Part shown: one piece after another, positions 1 to 14,170 of the stretch
How positions within the stretch are numbered: position 1 is the first letter of the stretch
How the letters are laid out: the number at the start of each line of letters is the position of its first letter
DNA from: Datnioides undecimradiatus
Lineage: Eukaryota > Chordata > Actinopteri > Lobotiformes > Datnioididae
Assembly (NCBI GenBank): GCA_008933995.1
Contig: WARS01000010.1
Location: 12,988,996-13,052,995, forward strand
Direction of reading: 5' to 3'
DNA: 64,000 nucleotides
Notes under the pieces: model-generated
Told to the model about the DNA's origin: nothing
The model's database searches: none
What the model saw: only the letters and a program-made list of their open reading frames with translations
Made by a program: the position numbers and the translations under genes

Positions 1-2973
1 TAACAATAAAATGAGTCAACGCAGAATCGTTCAGACATCAAATGGTTTATTAACATTTGAGATTTTCAGACTCAGAATGTTTGGATGAGGAAACAGTGCA
101 GAGAATACAACCTGAGGAACGAGAGAGACCTGATGCTGTGATGAGCAGCTGAACAGTAATATGGATTATGAAATGCACGGGGCTGAGGTAGGAGCAAGTG
201 GAGCAACATGCAGTTCATCTTGTCAGAGTTTCCCGCTCTCGGTCTCTCCCTCTGCGCTGGCAGTAACTCGGTGGCACAGCTTTCGGTTGAGCTTTCCCAA
301 AAAACACTTCACCATGCGGACCGGAGGAACCCGGGCACTGAACCAGGGATCAGTTGGTGACCCGCTGCACCTCAGAGCCGCTGCCATCCATCTTCTTTGG
401 TTTTCTTTTGTTTTCCAGTCCAGAAAAGAAAAAGCGACCCGGGATCTTCGCTGAGCCCCAGCAGTGCAGCAGGAGCCCAGTTTTCACTGACCTGCAGTCT
501 GCTCAGTGGTTAGACTGTGTTAACGGGCGCTGGTTGGTCTCTGGCATGCTCTGGCACTCCCCAGTCTATTTAAGTCGCGTCACTTCCTTTGTTCTCCGCT
601 GGACAGACCCTGCCTGTCGCTACCTACCATAAGCCTAACACCCCCCCATGACTTAATTGGGTTAGATGCATCATATTTATTGACAACCGGGTGTGTTGGT
701 ACGGTGTCCAGCCTCGGTGTCATGTGACTCCCCGTGAAGCACTACTGAGCAGCAGTGATCGATACAGAGCCTGCATGCTGAGCTGGGAGCAGAGCAAAGG
801 AAACTGCCCGCAGGCTGCAGGTAGAGCTGCAGTGCAGGAGCGACAGGTGCGTGCAGACTTCCCGTTAGGACACACTCTGATCAGGAGGAGGCATGTCGCC
901 GAGGATGCTGCTGACAGCAGCTCAGAGCTGAATGAAGCGATGATTTATTCACTTTGGTGTCAGCGCTCTGCGTCTCATCGCTACCTGTAAACGTAGAGAG
1001 CAGCAGGAGGACACGGAGGGATCGGTGCAAATCCTCCAAACTGCACTAATGATGTCAACACGTGCTTTAGACCCTCGCACCAGATATGTATCAAGACTGT
1101 CATCAATAAGGAAAAGCAGGGATGTAGTGGAGGGATGCAGACCTGCCAGCTACGAACATGTAATAATATCAACAAACCCACAGTGGACACAGTGACTGTT
1201 GAGGTCCAGGCTCTGGACCTGAGCTCCACACACTCACCTGTCTCTGTGTTCACCACATTAACTCCCTGCTGCAGGTCTCATCCAATCACAGCCCCTGATG
1301 CGGGTCTTCAGGGCAGTAAAGGCATCAGAGGCTTTCTCACCGAGACCCCAACACCCCAACACCCCAGCTGCCTCTGGACATTTGCTGTGTCATCACTCTG
1401 AGGATCCTGTGGGTGCTCCTCTCTGTGTTGACCCCACACTGTCCACAAGAGCACAGTCTGTGCGCATTTACTTATTATACTGTGTTTAATCATCATTTTA
1501 AGACTGGAAGAGGCCACAGCCTGTGACACAGCTTCAGTCTCAGACAGGACAGTCCTCAGTATCGGCTCCTTCGCTTGTCATCTATTAGCTCTGTATAAAC
1601 CATTAATATGTATTTATTAGGAGAGTGAAGCACGAACACTGGCTCTTAATCCAAATATTGATTCCTCTGACACGGACTCACCTGAGGCCGGCAGCTCATT
1701 TGTGAACGGGCTGTTCTGATGTTGACTGAGCCGGTGGTGCAGAATAGAGGCTATTTGTGATCCGTCAGCTCCGCTGATCGCAGTGACAGAGCTGATTAAG
1801 AGCTGCCAGGTGACAGCGGACAACAGAAAGTGACGCACACACACACACACCTCATCTTCACAGAGGATGAAACTAAAACTGTTTCTTGTCTTTTTGTCTA
1901 TTTTTGCTCGTGCATTATTTTTAATTTTCTGTTGCTATTCCTGCACGTCGTCGTTCTTTTTGACAGCCTGCGCTTCCTCCGCCCTCCCCTCCCTGTCTGC
2001 TGCTGAAATGATCTCATTTGTTTCTCTCCCTGGATCCGGTGACATGTCATGCCTCTCCGCAGAAGGAGCTGCGTTCGTCATGGTTCGGGCTTTAAGTTGA
2101 ACTGCTTCCTGAACATTTCCATCTCGGCCACACGAACAAGGCTGGTCACTAATTAAGGACCATTCAGTGTAATGGACACTTTCACAGTACTAATCCCATC
2201 AGTAAAATGTCATTTAGATCAGTTTAACTCACTAAACAATGTGTAGAATGTGGATTAATCCGCTGCTTAAAATAGACCCCAACTACCGACTGTTTCATCC
2301 TGTTCCAGTAACGTTTGCCGTACTCTGCGGCGATCGGCGGCTGACACTATGTTGTGTGGGGAAGTCAGAACGAGCCAAGAGAAGAATTAACACGTGGTCA
2401 GCTTTGGTCCTTCTGCAGATGGGGCCAGAGGGCAGGGTGACATGGAAAAAGAAGAGTGAATCATGTGCAATCAATAGTCTCTGCAGTGAATGAACCCTTC
2501 ATACTCACAGCAGCGACCAACAGAATATTTAGAGTGTCCTTAGTTCGGCTGAAGTCTTTGGAGAAGTTGCTTTAAGTTTAATAAATACATGAGAACTGTA
2601 AAGTTGAGCATGGGTTTTAAAAAAAAAACTAAGTTTACTTCAAGGTAAAAAAAACTTTAGCGCTCAAGTTATTATCCTGTTTGTTCAAGGCCTCCGGAGG
2701 CTCTGCACAAATGAGCTGCAGCTCCTGTAAATGGAAGCATCCGGAGGCCTTCATCAGCTTACAGCGTCTCCGTTTAACTCAGGCAGTAACGTACATCACA
2801 GAGCGTTATGTGCTACTGCTGCGCACGGCGATGTGGAGAGGAGCTCACCGGGAACAACAGGCAAAACCTCATCAAGTGAAAACCGAAGATGGCACGAAGC
2901 AAATCATGAAGCTGATACGCTGAAGACACGAGAACAGCAGGGTTGCACTTACTGCGGCTCTGGTCTTACTGAG

Positions 2974-2991
2974 ATATATATATATATATAA
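2974..2991. repeat. (TA)n microsatellite
   Basis: About nine TA units, followed after 20 bp by a short CA run. Confidence 0.9.
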
Positions 2992-3141
2992 ATAAATGCA
3001 TATGTATATACACACACACACTATACATGTCTCCCTTCCCTCTCCTCTCTATGTGTTTTGTGTGTCACAGTCCACAGCAAGCAGTGGAAATGAAAGGTCA
3101 ATAGCAAAATGAGGAAATCGATGCAGTGAATCATTAAGCGA

Positions 3142-3163
3142 GCTGCTGCTGCTGCTGCTGCTG
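3142..3163. repeat. (GCT)7 trinucleotide repeat
   Basis: Seven perfect GCT units in non-coding sequence. Confidence 0.95.
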
Positions 3164-3273
3164 CCTGCACCCCCACACACTGCAGTGCTGCGGTGTGACG
3201 CTCTGCCTAGGAGCCATTGAGCTGAGGACTGCAGCACTTCTTCACGTGTAAAAGTGCAAACTCCAGCAGAGTT

Positions 3274-3291
3274 GGGGGGGGGGGGGGGGGG
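3274..3291. repeat. G18 homopolymer
   Basis: Eighteen consecutive G residues. The exact length is likely to be affected by sequencing error. Confidence 0.9.
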
Positions 3292-3455
3292 TGTCATATG
3301 GAGACATACATGTCCTGTGCTGTGTGTGTGTTGTGTCCAGAGGCTGCACAGATTTCCCCGGAGGGAGCAGAAACTGTGCTGCAGCAGGTTTCTTCATGAG
3401 GGCGTGCTCTGAGATATAATACTGTGCAGAAACACACTTCTGTGAACAGTGTGCA

Positions 3456-3484
3456 TGTGTGTGTGTGTGTGTGCGTGTGTGTGC
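3456..3484. repeat. (TG)n microsatellite
   Basis: TG repeat with a GTGC interruption, continuing into an alternating GCATGC run. Confidence 0.9.
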
Positions 3485-6073
3485 GTGCATGCATGCTCGT
3501 CCTCTCTCATCCCCTGCTAATACGAACCATTTCCAGTTGCAGCTCCTCATGGAGCTCTGGCTGCAGCAACACCCATAAATCATTCACAAATGGTCTGATT
3601 AGAGCTCTGACACTCTGAGTCATCCTCCAGGAGCTCCGCTGCCTCTCCACTGTTCTTTAGGTAATGATGATATTTCACCTGCATTGCATCGCAACACTAA
3701 GAACACCTCCGGGAGGAGATGGGGACTGCTAAGTTTCCTGTGAAACAGCTACTGTATTTTTCTCCTCGGTCTGTTTGTGCGGAGGCTAAGAATAGCTTGA
3801 CAGGCTCTCTGCAGATCGACAGTGATGTATGGATATTGGCCTGATGCTGCCTCTGCACACACGCACATGCGCACGCACGTACACGCACAAAGTGCAGCAT
3901 CTGTAGCACCGAGGCCTGACATCTCCCTGCAACAGTTCTGAAAAAATAAAAGTGCATTTTTGTTTGCGCAGCTTCTGCATCAGTAATTATTCTAAAATGT
4001 CACATTATGCCTTTAATAATGGAGTCCTGAGCTGTTGGTGGGAAACAGATGTAATACAGCGCTTCTGCACCATCTATGCTTCATATTTTTGCTGAGCCGC
4101 TGTGTTCTGCACAGCAGTTTTACGGGTTTCTGATGCATTTTTGGCTTCAGTTCCGGTGAAGCCACGTGCTATAAATCATTTCCCCGCGGTATTAAAATCA
4201 ATGAGCGGACTCTTGCAGGAGTCGTGTGATCCATCACGGTGCAAATTAAGCCTGCAAGCTCACTTTAAAGGTCTGCGACGCAGAATGATGCAACATTGAC
4301 GCTCAGTGTAATAAAGTGCACACCTTGGAGAGGTTTACGGACTCCTGTCTTGCTCTAATTCAGCCTTTATAAGCCTCCTGTAAACATTCCATCAGTGGTT
4401 ACCGTGCGCTACGACTGAAGCATCTATAAAGACTAGAGAAGTGTTTATTAATGCACAGAATCTGTCAACACAAAACATATTTTATGGTTCACCACAGTGA
4501 GTCACAGTTGATAACAAATGCTCTTATAGCTTCATATAAATATCTAAGTACATTATATCATGTTTTAAATGATTTATGATTTGTTGTTGCTTATAAATCT
4601 TATAAAATAGAGGGACTTAAAGTAAACACTGTAGATTACAGCTGATCCAGCTGCGTGTTTGATTTATATTCATTTTCAAGAATATAATATATAGTGTATT
4701 TGATCCTAAATTCCTTTAAAACGGCTTCAATTTGGATTATTTTTCTATCATTTCCAAGCCTCGGGGCCTCGTGTGCCTGTGACCCCTCGTAGAACCTGCT
4801 GTGACCTACAGGTGACCCAGGCAGCATCGTGCACCGTGACCACCAGGGGGCCCCCTAATGAACCATAATAAACAAGGGTAAGTCATATTCCACCTTAAAC
4901 ACTTTCACAGCTAATCTGGATCTGTTGTGAGTCGGTCATATTGTGGTCATATTCAGAGGTTTCATTCCTGACGCCTGGAGACAGAAGAGAGGGAAAGAGG
5001 GGAGGGGGGCCTAAAGGATAATGCTCACTTATTAAATTTGAAATAAGTGAGGTTCTATCTTTTATTTATTTATCACTTGATTCATATTGTTTTGCTCCTG
5101 GGCCTGTAGTGAATGCCCCTCAGTTCGCTGCAGGTCTATGACCCTCTGTTCACGCTCATGCATCGCTGTTCCTTAAAAACAAATAATATCCTCAACTAAT
5201 GCCATTATTATCTGCAAATACATAGAACAAATGTAAAACTTACATTAAAACCAAACGTGACTTACATTTATTTGCTACTAATGTATATACTGTTATTTTG
5301 GACTCATTTGAATGAATCCAGTTTTTGAGCTCTAAAATGTCAAAATGCAAAAAAGATGATGATGATGCTGGAGAATAAGATGAAATATTAACACGCCTTG
5401 ATGTGTCTGATCAACACCTCACAGCAACTCCACGATCTTCATCATGAAAGACATGAAAAGCAGAAAATGGGTTTGAAAAGCAAATGTTTTTATCATTTCT
5501 GATCAAAAAATGACCGTCAGTAACATTGTCTGGATCATCAATAATCACTATCAATAAGCAATAATCACTATCTTTGCATTTCAGGCTGAGTCTTCATTGA
5601 CTTGGTGTCATCATCTGATTCATTATGAATCACTGTAATCACAGGAAGCCGCCACTGGGGGGTGCTGCTGTCCATCACATCACCACTTCACATCAGTATG
5701 TGAGTGTGTGTGTGTTTGCATTCACCAGTCCTAGCACTACCAAATCAACTGTACGGTAAATAAGCGAGGTCCAGTTTCCACGGCACAGTCAGACCGATGC
5801 CCGCCTGCCAGCCTCCTCTGAAGTCTCCTCGAGTTCTAAGTGTCTGCAAACTCCCCAGTTAATCGAGTGCATCAGCGGCGCGGCTGCACGCTCGGGCCCC
5901 CTGCCAGCCGTGAAACACACTCAAAGGTTCAGGTTGAAATCAAAAGCAGAGACACTTGGATCCCAGCTCTGTTTTCACAGCAGGTGTTGTGACTCGTAAG
6001 TGGAACCAGACACATGAACTGTGTTCTGTGTGTCACTCAGTAGGTCGGGAAGGCAGCAGCAGGCGCGGAGCTG

Positions 6074-6108
6074 GGACCCTGGACCCTGGACCCTGGACCC
6101 TGGACCCT
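6074..6108. repeat. 7-bp minisatellite (GGACCCT)5
   Basis: Five perfect head-to-tail copies of GGACCCT, ending in GGAACTGG. Confidence 0.95.
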
Positions 6109-7040
6109 GGAACTGGCCCTTGAATTACACCTGGGGCCTTTCTGCTATGACATGTCCACATTCCTGCCATGAGAAAGGCCATCATCTGTCACCCACCTCC
6201 CCCCACCCCCACCTTGTTTAACCTGTCCCACCCATCTGCCGTTTGATTGAACCGGTCAGCATCGGATTAAAATTGATTGTCCTCTATTGATCCCTGGGAA
6301 GGAAATTGAGTTGCAATCTCGTTCTTTCTCTCCACACAGATCCATCGTCCATCATGCTGACACCACGACATGCGCTCTGCACGGGGGCACAGGCTCTTTT
6401 AAAGCACTGTGTGCAGAAATTGGAGTGGGGGGGGGGCAATGCAAGACAAGCAAAACCTGATCCATTTACACAAAAGCTCCATAGACCTCCACAGATCTCT
6501 CCTTCCGTTCCAAAGGGGGAGGACGTCTGGTTGCAGGTGTCTCAGCACATCATATGCTGGACGCTGATGTAGCTGCTGTTTGGTCCTCACACTCCAGGTT
6601 CTGCCCGGAATAGATGAACCCAACTCCTCCAGACTCTGATCACACATGACTTGGCTGACTGTACTTTGTTATGTGTCAGCCTCAGACTCAGGTGAACGTC
6701 CTGTAAACTAACACAGCTCATCTCAGGGGGCCAAAACCACTGAATGCTCAGACCTGCAGACTGGCACCATCATCTCAATCCGCGTCTTTGATCTTTGCTC
6801 TGCTGGATGAATTTGATGTTGACATGAGGCTTAGAACCAGATGTTGGTGTCAGGTATGGCTCTCAGCTCACTGACCATCCAGACATCACTAATAATGTGT
6901 CATTAGTCCTGATTATCTGGGCAATCTTTTGAAAAAAGCATGTCGATTTTTAATGCGTGTGTGTGTGTGTGCGCGCGCATGTGTGTGTGCATGCTGCTCT
7001 CTCGGGCAGTAGCCTCTCTGATATGAATGGGATTACGTAG

Positions 7041-7067
7041 CAGCAGCAGCAGCAGCAGCAGCAGCAG
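7041..7067. repeat. (CAG)9 trinucleotide repeat
   Basis: Nine perfect CAG units on the plus strand, with no gene around it that I recognise. Confidence 0.95.
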
Positions 7068-7703
7068 TGTTGTTTGTAATTAGATGAGAGATCAAGCAGC
7101 GCTGTCTTTGTTGAGTGTGACACAGCGCGCTTCCAGGAAGTGTTTCCATAATTGGAGGCCTCTGCCTTAGTCTGTTTGTCCTCAGCGCCACGCTCAACAC
7201 AAGTGATTTGCCACAAGCCCTCGCACTGGGGACAGCGCAGGGACAGATCAAGAATGCAGCGTAACGTCATCCAGACCGCTGCTGCATCTAAGACTGCAGG
7301 AACATTATCATTATTATATTATTCATTATTATATTATTAATATTAATATCAATAAGATTATGGAGTGTTCAGTGAAACAGAAACATTCTGTATCAGCTGC
7401 AGCAATGCTATTTGTCAGTGTCTTTGAGTATCTAACTGTTCTGCAGAATAAATGTATTATTATTATTATTATTAAGACTGTGTGAAAATAATATGCCATA
7501 AAGCTTAATGGAAATTTGATATTTGCATGCAGAAGCACCAAAATGAAACACAGAAGTGATATTAACACTTATCAAAATTATGAAAATGAACATGATGTAT
7601 GTATATATCTAGAAATGTCCAGGCCCAAGAAGAAGCCACTAGGCAGAGGTCATTGTTTTATGCTCAGTTTAGCAGGCGACCCACTTTTCTCTTAATTCCT
7701 AGA

Positions 7704-7744
7704 GTGTGTGTGTGTGTGTGTGTGAGTGTGTGTGAGTGTGTGTG
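7704..7744. repeat. (TG)n microsatellite
   Basis: TG repeat interrupted twice by GTGAGTG. Confidence 0.9.
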
Positions 7745-10246
7745 TAAAGCAAAGTGGTAGCAGACCATTGCTGGTTATCTCCTGTCAAGCTAACAGGCTT
7801 CAGCCCATTCCCACAAAAGTTCCTCTGCATCCTGTCATCCCAGCATGGGGTTGCCATGGAGATAATCCGTCCCATCTCGTCTACAAACTCCATGATCAGA
7901 GCGAGCCTGCAGCGGAGGCAGCATCTGATGGGAGCACACAAAAAAAATCATCTGTACAGACTTATTTTGACTTAAAATAGAAACAAAAGCCCAAACAGAT
8001 GAATGTCTCGTCACTTCCATGCCTTTTGTACTTTACAAAAACACGTCACAGTATTATTAATAAGCGCAATTTGCTTCTCGTGTAGAAAAGCTTGTCAGTG
8101 CAGGTGAAACGCACTTAACCCAGTGAAAGCAGAGCTTGTGTTACAGTGGAAAAGTAATAAACAAGTCCAGTGAAGAGCAAAAACAACAGAACACTGAGAG
8201 TGTAACCAGCAATTATGATGTTTCTCTATATGCTGCTCAGTTTCATTTATGTAACCCAGTTTTACACATGACAAATTTCCCTGAAGGGGCTTCATAACCT
8301 CCATCCCTGACCGCTGGTTCATGTGAATCACAGCCTGTTTTCCAAAGGGAAACTTTGATTAGCCCTTGAAGTGATGTGAGTTCTACTTCCTGCCCTCCCC
8401 TGTAAGGTAACCTGAAGCCTCTGTGTGCAGCTCTTGATGATTGCATCGCTCCAGACGGCTGATAAAAAGTCAATAAATGCTGTTTTTTTGGATTCTGCCT
8501 GTTTGTATCAAGGGCAAATTCAGCGTCCAAAGTGTCCAACATGTTGTCTCCATGGGAACCATAAATGTCAGCAGCCCTTATTTCACTTGAGCTGGAGCTT
8601 TTGTAACCCTCGTTACTCAGCATTGCCAGAGGTCATTAACAGTAAACCGGGTGAAGGCAGCGGCTGGGTGCGCTCATCTCGATGAAACAAAGCCCCTGGG
8701 ACACAAATCAAATAGAAAGGCCACTGCGCAAATCCCTCAGACAGCATCCAGGCTCTCCGAGCTCCGCGTGGAAGCTCAAGTGCGGGTCAGGGGTAAGTGG
8801 AGTTTTGAGAGCTGGTCAGGAGGCAGACGGCGCTGAGGCTGGAGCTGCAATGAGTTTATATGCTCTGCATTAGGTTACAGTGATAAATGGCGCCTGTGAC
8901 AGCCTTTAGCGTTTACATTTTGCATGACCAACATGACAAAGTAAGCTTTGAACTTAATGTGAAGGCAGCCTTAGACACCAGCGCTTGCTTTACAGTTTTA
9001 ATGTAGACGAATCATTTATTCATCTTTTTTACCTTCTTATCTTGTCATTTGTTTGCTGCTTTGGCAACTGAAACATGACTGACAGGTTTGTCTGAAATCA
9101 CTGGCTGTGATCTGATTGAGCGTTGACATGAAAGCTCAGGGTATCCTGCGGGACCTTCCCAAATCTACCACTTTATTGTGAGCTTGCCAACTTCGCTCTG
9201 GGCTTACGGTACGGTACGGGATGCTTCAGTGGAGCAGGAATAGTTATGATCGCTGATTTAAGTTTGAACTTAACCCAAGTTTACCAGGAGTAACTCATAT
9301 TTATATTGTTGTTGCTGCTGTCAGGTCTGATTGGTACCTTACTACGCGTATCTCCCTTTAGCTGTCTGTGCTCAGTCTTAATGTTCTTCACTGTAACTGC
9401 CACAAAATGAATGCATAATAAACTGCTTTCATAACTCAGTTTAATATGTTTCTGTGTCCGTTGGGTGGTGCTGTAGACATACACTTGCCTCATGAAACCT
9501 GATGGATTTGAAATAAGCTGCCCTGTTATTGAGATGCACTCTGAACACACCCTGAACGTCATGGTTTTGAGTTGAGTTCCTTGCTTTGTTGATTTCCTGT
9601 TTTATTTTGAAAAGTTTTCCCTCTTGTGTCCCTGTTCACTTGTTTCCTGCAGTTGATTGGATTTATGGTGTTCACCTGTGTCTGGTCAGTGTTTCCCTCC
9701 CTAGTCTATTTACGTTGTGTCACTTCCTTTCTTCTCCGTTGGTCTGTTAATTTCTTGCTTGTGAGTGAGTAGATGTACTCATTGCACTTGGAGACAGCTC
9801 TTTGACTCAGCAGGAGATGAGTTTCTCTCCTCATGAAACACTTCATTTCATTTTTTTAGCATCATCTCCAACTGCAACACTCCCGATGAATGAACTCCTC
9901 CATACGTGTGTCCACGGATAAATGAAGGAATGCACTGACAGAGTGCAGTTACATGTAGGTGTGTGGATGCCGGCCCGGTGTGTATGACTGCTGGGTGTTG
10001 TGCTTGATGAGACGGGCTGACGAATTAGCCCTCAGTGAGGAGAGTTAATGGGCAACCTGAAGCTCTGCGTCGGCTTCAGTTTTTCAATTTACCAGCACGC
10101 ACGCTCCTGATCGGCGAAGCCATACCCTGCTGCACCTGAAAACACGACGGCAGAATGAACATTTCTGTCAACGGTGCTGCAGAAAATAGCTCAGCGAGCT
10201 ATAAGAGCAAGCTGTGAGATCACTGTGGTAAGGTATCATCCTGGTT

Positions 10247-10268
10247 CACACACACACACACACACACA
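10247..10268. repeat. (CA)11 microsatellite
   Basis: Eleven perfect CA units. Confidence 0.9.
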
Positions 10269-12544
10269 GAAAAGCTGAGCCTGCAGTTCTGCCTATTGCC
10301 CTGAAGAGCTGTGTATTGTCATGGAAATGAGAAGCAAGTGAGTGTCACTGGCAGAGGAGTGCAGATGAGAATGGATCTCATATCCCTCTGGGGCAAAAGA
10401 GGAAAAGTGCAGATGATGATGTTAGAACTTCTCTATTTGTCAGTAACGTCACAGAGATCGCTCTCAGTGAAACAGTGAATAGAAGAGTCCTAGAGATATG
10501 TTTCTGTTTTGGCCCAGCTTAGCAGAAAGACAGGAAGCTGCTGGCGTTGTATACCCTACATGTCCTATGATTTACTTTAATTCATTAAAAGATCGTCACC
10601 CCCAAGATAGTAAGGAGCAATACACCAAATGAATTTCAATTAAATTGAGAACAACTGACATCTCACCTAGTCTGACACAGTGATCAACACATAATTTGGT
10701 CCTGGAACAAGGCACCGAACGATGCACATCCACCTAAAATATGCATGAGTATTGATTGAATGGTCGATATTTATAAAAACCAAAAGGCAAATCAAAAACC
10801 GTCACTGGGCTCATTTTTACGACGTCCTGCATGTCATGAAGTTTTGCTTTTGGATTGTTTTACTGCATTTGTCTCTACGGCTGTCCTTTATATCTGCTGC
10901 ACAATGTCCCTGACACCACACCTTACTCGCATTCGTGTCTCCGGCAGTTGACAGTGAAGTCACCCATCGACTGTGTCAGCACTGATGTGTCATGATCAGA
11001 ACTTAACGAATCACATGGTACAACAGCTGCTTTGCCTTCAGGGCTGTTAGGGCTGCTGTGTGTGCAGGCAAGAGAAGCTCGGCGTGTTTTCCCCTCTTTA
11101 CGACTGTTGGATGTATCCTCTTGCTCTCTGATATCTGCCCCACAGTGGTTAAATGCTGCATGTGGCACTTACAGTAACTGGCTAATTGTGCTAACCATCA
11201 GACGGCCCCGGATGATTGACCTACCATCACTGCAGGCTCACTCTGCATCAGCCTGGCAGTGCGCTGGAGCTTCTGTCTGCTCGTGTAGTATCTCCTGCCT
11301 CTTCCCACTTTCACCCCCTTCCTTTATCCTCTGTATCTGTGTCCATCTGAAAGTTTCCAATTTTTCTCTGCAGGAAGATAAGACAGACACTTCCAGCGCT
11401 GCTCTGATTGACTGCCACAGACTCACGGCATTATCGCAGCATGTACGTGTGTTTGGGGCCAGTCTCTGGGGGATTAGAACATCATTACAGCACAAAAATC
11501 TCCCACTGACCGAGAGCTGGATGGAGCTGGAGGAGAAGCACAGCAATCAGTGATCAGGCAGTAGCGCTCTGTTTATGGTAGGATGTGGTGAAGGCTGGAT
11601 GAATTCAGCGAGTGAACCATGTTAATTGCTCAACCAGCAGATGTTTCAAAGATGTGACATGCTCTCTATAGTGCACCTCGCCAAGCTCCTCAGGCTAAAT
11701 GCAATAGGTTAGCCTACATTTGAGTTCTTCCTCCAGCATCTGCTGTGCTCTCGTGAAATGTAGGAATGTGTTAATCAGACGCCAGGAGACTGTCCTTTCA
11801 GGAAAAACAACAGATTTTTAATCCTGGAATGAAACTGTTGCTTTTTTAATTTCAAGCTTTCATCTTACTAGTAAAACCTGGTGCCTTTCATTACCCACAA
11901 TGCAACTCGACTGGCAGTGGTTTGAGATTTTTATGCTAGTAGTTTTTCCCAGAACGCTGACAGACTTCACACAGCTCCCACTGCAGAAGTGTTTTTCATG
12001 GCCTCCCCAGGTTCTCCTGCACACTTGAAGGGGAAAAATGTTGCAATCAGCAACTCCAACATTAGATGTCACTAAATCTGACAGACTGATCCTTTAACTA
12101 TGTAGCACAGATATTGTAGGAGGCACGACTTTAACAAATGCTGGCACTGGATAAGAATAAAATAAAAACAAAAGCTGCATTTTCTGCCGCAAGACACAGG
12201 CTCTTCAAACATTTTTGATTGGTTGGGTAGTTGTAGCATTTTATTTCAACCTCATTTAAAAGATCTGTGGCTGCAGACTAGTTCGCTGTATGCTCAGTGT
12301 GCTTCAAGACAACAGTTACAGAGTTACAGAAGAAAGCAAGTGGCAGCCAATCAGCATCGACCTCCTCCAACCCTTCTGTGGTTGCAGTGTGACACATATA
12401 ATGCTGCCTGTCCATCACTTTATATATCATACTCTTTATAGTCACATGCAAAAAGTGATGTTCTAAAAGAGCTGGCCCTTCTTCACATGTCTGCGGATAA
12501 TTTACCAGATGTTCATGGGTGTTTTTCCAACATGTAGCCCACCA

Positions 12545-12670
12545 AAACCTGCCATTACTCTGCCTCTGATTGGCTCTGACCCTGACATTTTTTTTCTAAC
12601 CTTCAGAGCCCAACTTTAACCCGGCAACAGACCCCAGCCAATCAGAGCCAGAGTAGTACAGGTGGGAAAA
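12545..12670. repeat. Foldback (inverted) repeat around CTCTGATTGGCT
   Basis: The left arm at about 12,545-12,575 contains TACTCTGCCTCTGATTGGCT. The right arm at about 12,632-12,660 contains its near reverse complement AGCCAATCAGAGCCAGAGTA. The arms flank a spacer of about 60-80 bp. This looks like a small non-autonomous or MITE-like repeat. Confidence 0.55.
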
Positions 12671-14170
12671 TATCAAGTTGGGGGGCGGCGCAGACAACAG
12701 CAAGCTGAAGGAACTTTCCAGCTCCGAGCACAGTATTTCCTGGGACTAGAAGTTCTGGGTATGAGGAGTGAAAAGGCAGCTAGAACTGAACATAATCAGG
12801 TTTTTCCAAGTGGTTCAGTATGGGTGGTCTCTGCAGCCTCTATCAGAGATTTATCTGCTGGTATTCTGTATTCTTCACAGTCAGAGTTTTAAAGGTCAGT
12901 GGCGACATTTATTATGTATGACCCATGTCAAAACCATTTTTCTTCATAATCGTATAAACATCTGAACGTAATAAAGGTCTTTAAATTGGACCATAGATTC
13001 GCGAGAAGTCAAAGAAGTCAAAAACCTGCATTCAGAGGTTCCCTCAGACCTTCTTCCAGTCAGTCTTAAGGACTCTGGACAATGAAAACCATGAGATGAA
13101 TGATGATTCATTGCTGCTAGAGACAGGCTGATCTGATCCCCTCCAGCTAACTTAACTGAAGATTCACTTTCCAAAAAAACATTTCTGAATAATTAAAGTT
13201 ATAAATCCTGCATGCAGAAATCAAATTTCACGGCAGTTTAGACAACACTAATTCTATTTTTATAGTTTTTTTTGAATGCTCAACACACAAGGCTTTACAT
13301 GTCTCACCCACTTGTTCAGCGCATTCATTGACTTTCAATGAGCTGGTGTATTTCCTTTGATGGACAGTGGCTGGCAGAAATGGACCAGATAAGAGACTGA
13401 AAGCTTCACTGGTCCCAGGTCAGGCTGTTTCTGTAGAGGTTGTGTTGTATGCTAGACTGGATTAATGCAACTCTGCTCTGGAGATACAGTGCTACACTTA
13501 CCCCCAGTAAGTGTAGATGATAATAGTTGAATCCAATGCCATTAGTGCTCTGATCGCACTAATTGTTACAGCGGTCAGCGTGATTGGATGAAGGGAATCA
13601 GGAAAGCATTTATGCAAAGTGCTCTTAGAAACTAAAATGTGTTCCTTCAACAAACAAATTCAATTTCCGCTGAAACATCACGAAGGGATTGAAGTTTTCC
13701 TCACTTAATGTGTTTAATCAAGGAAGGATCTCAGTGTTTGGTTCCCATAATGCATCACAGGAAGCAGTAATATGCGTGAAAACCATGAATATGATGCCTA
13801 TTGAAGCAGGGGGGAGAAAGTGACAGAATGGGAGAGGAGAGTGGATGAAAGAGGCGACAGGGGGAGGTGGTATGTGTGGAAGGGACGCGGGGGGGGGATT
13901 TGTTTGCTATATTGCCTAATCCACGCAGCATCACACACCAACACCATCTGTCACTATTCACATTTGAAGTCAGCTGCTTGGACTGGGCCGCTGGGTACTG
14001 ACGGGTACTGGCTTTTACAGGCGGGTACTGGTGGGCATGGCTGGAGTAGTGGGGGGGGTTGGGACACCTCCTGCAGCCTGTGGTCTGAACAGAGAGTGCG
14101 GGGTCTGTCTTTCAAGCCAGGGCGGAGGTGGGCGGAGGGGGGGATTTCTGATTTGCCGAGCACCATCAGC

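Larger units (their letters stand above)
1..14170. other. Gene-free upstream region
   Basis: I see no exon with a recognisable protein match or a convincing splice-bounded coding run in this stretch. Open frames here, including a 173-codon one at 11,032-11,553, match nothing I know. It holds microsatellites, a G18 run, a 7-bp minisatellite and a foldback repeat, which are listed separately. EGFR, the expected neighbour, was looked for and not seen; its last exon may lie before base 1. Confidence 0.5.

Noticed and set aside
11032..11553. 173-codon plus-strand open frame
   Set aside because: No recognisable domain and no suitable splice context. The composition looks like ordinary non-coding fish DNA.
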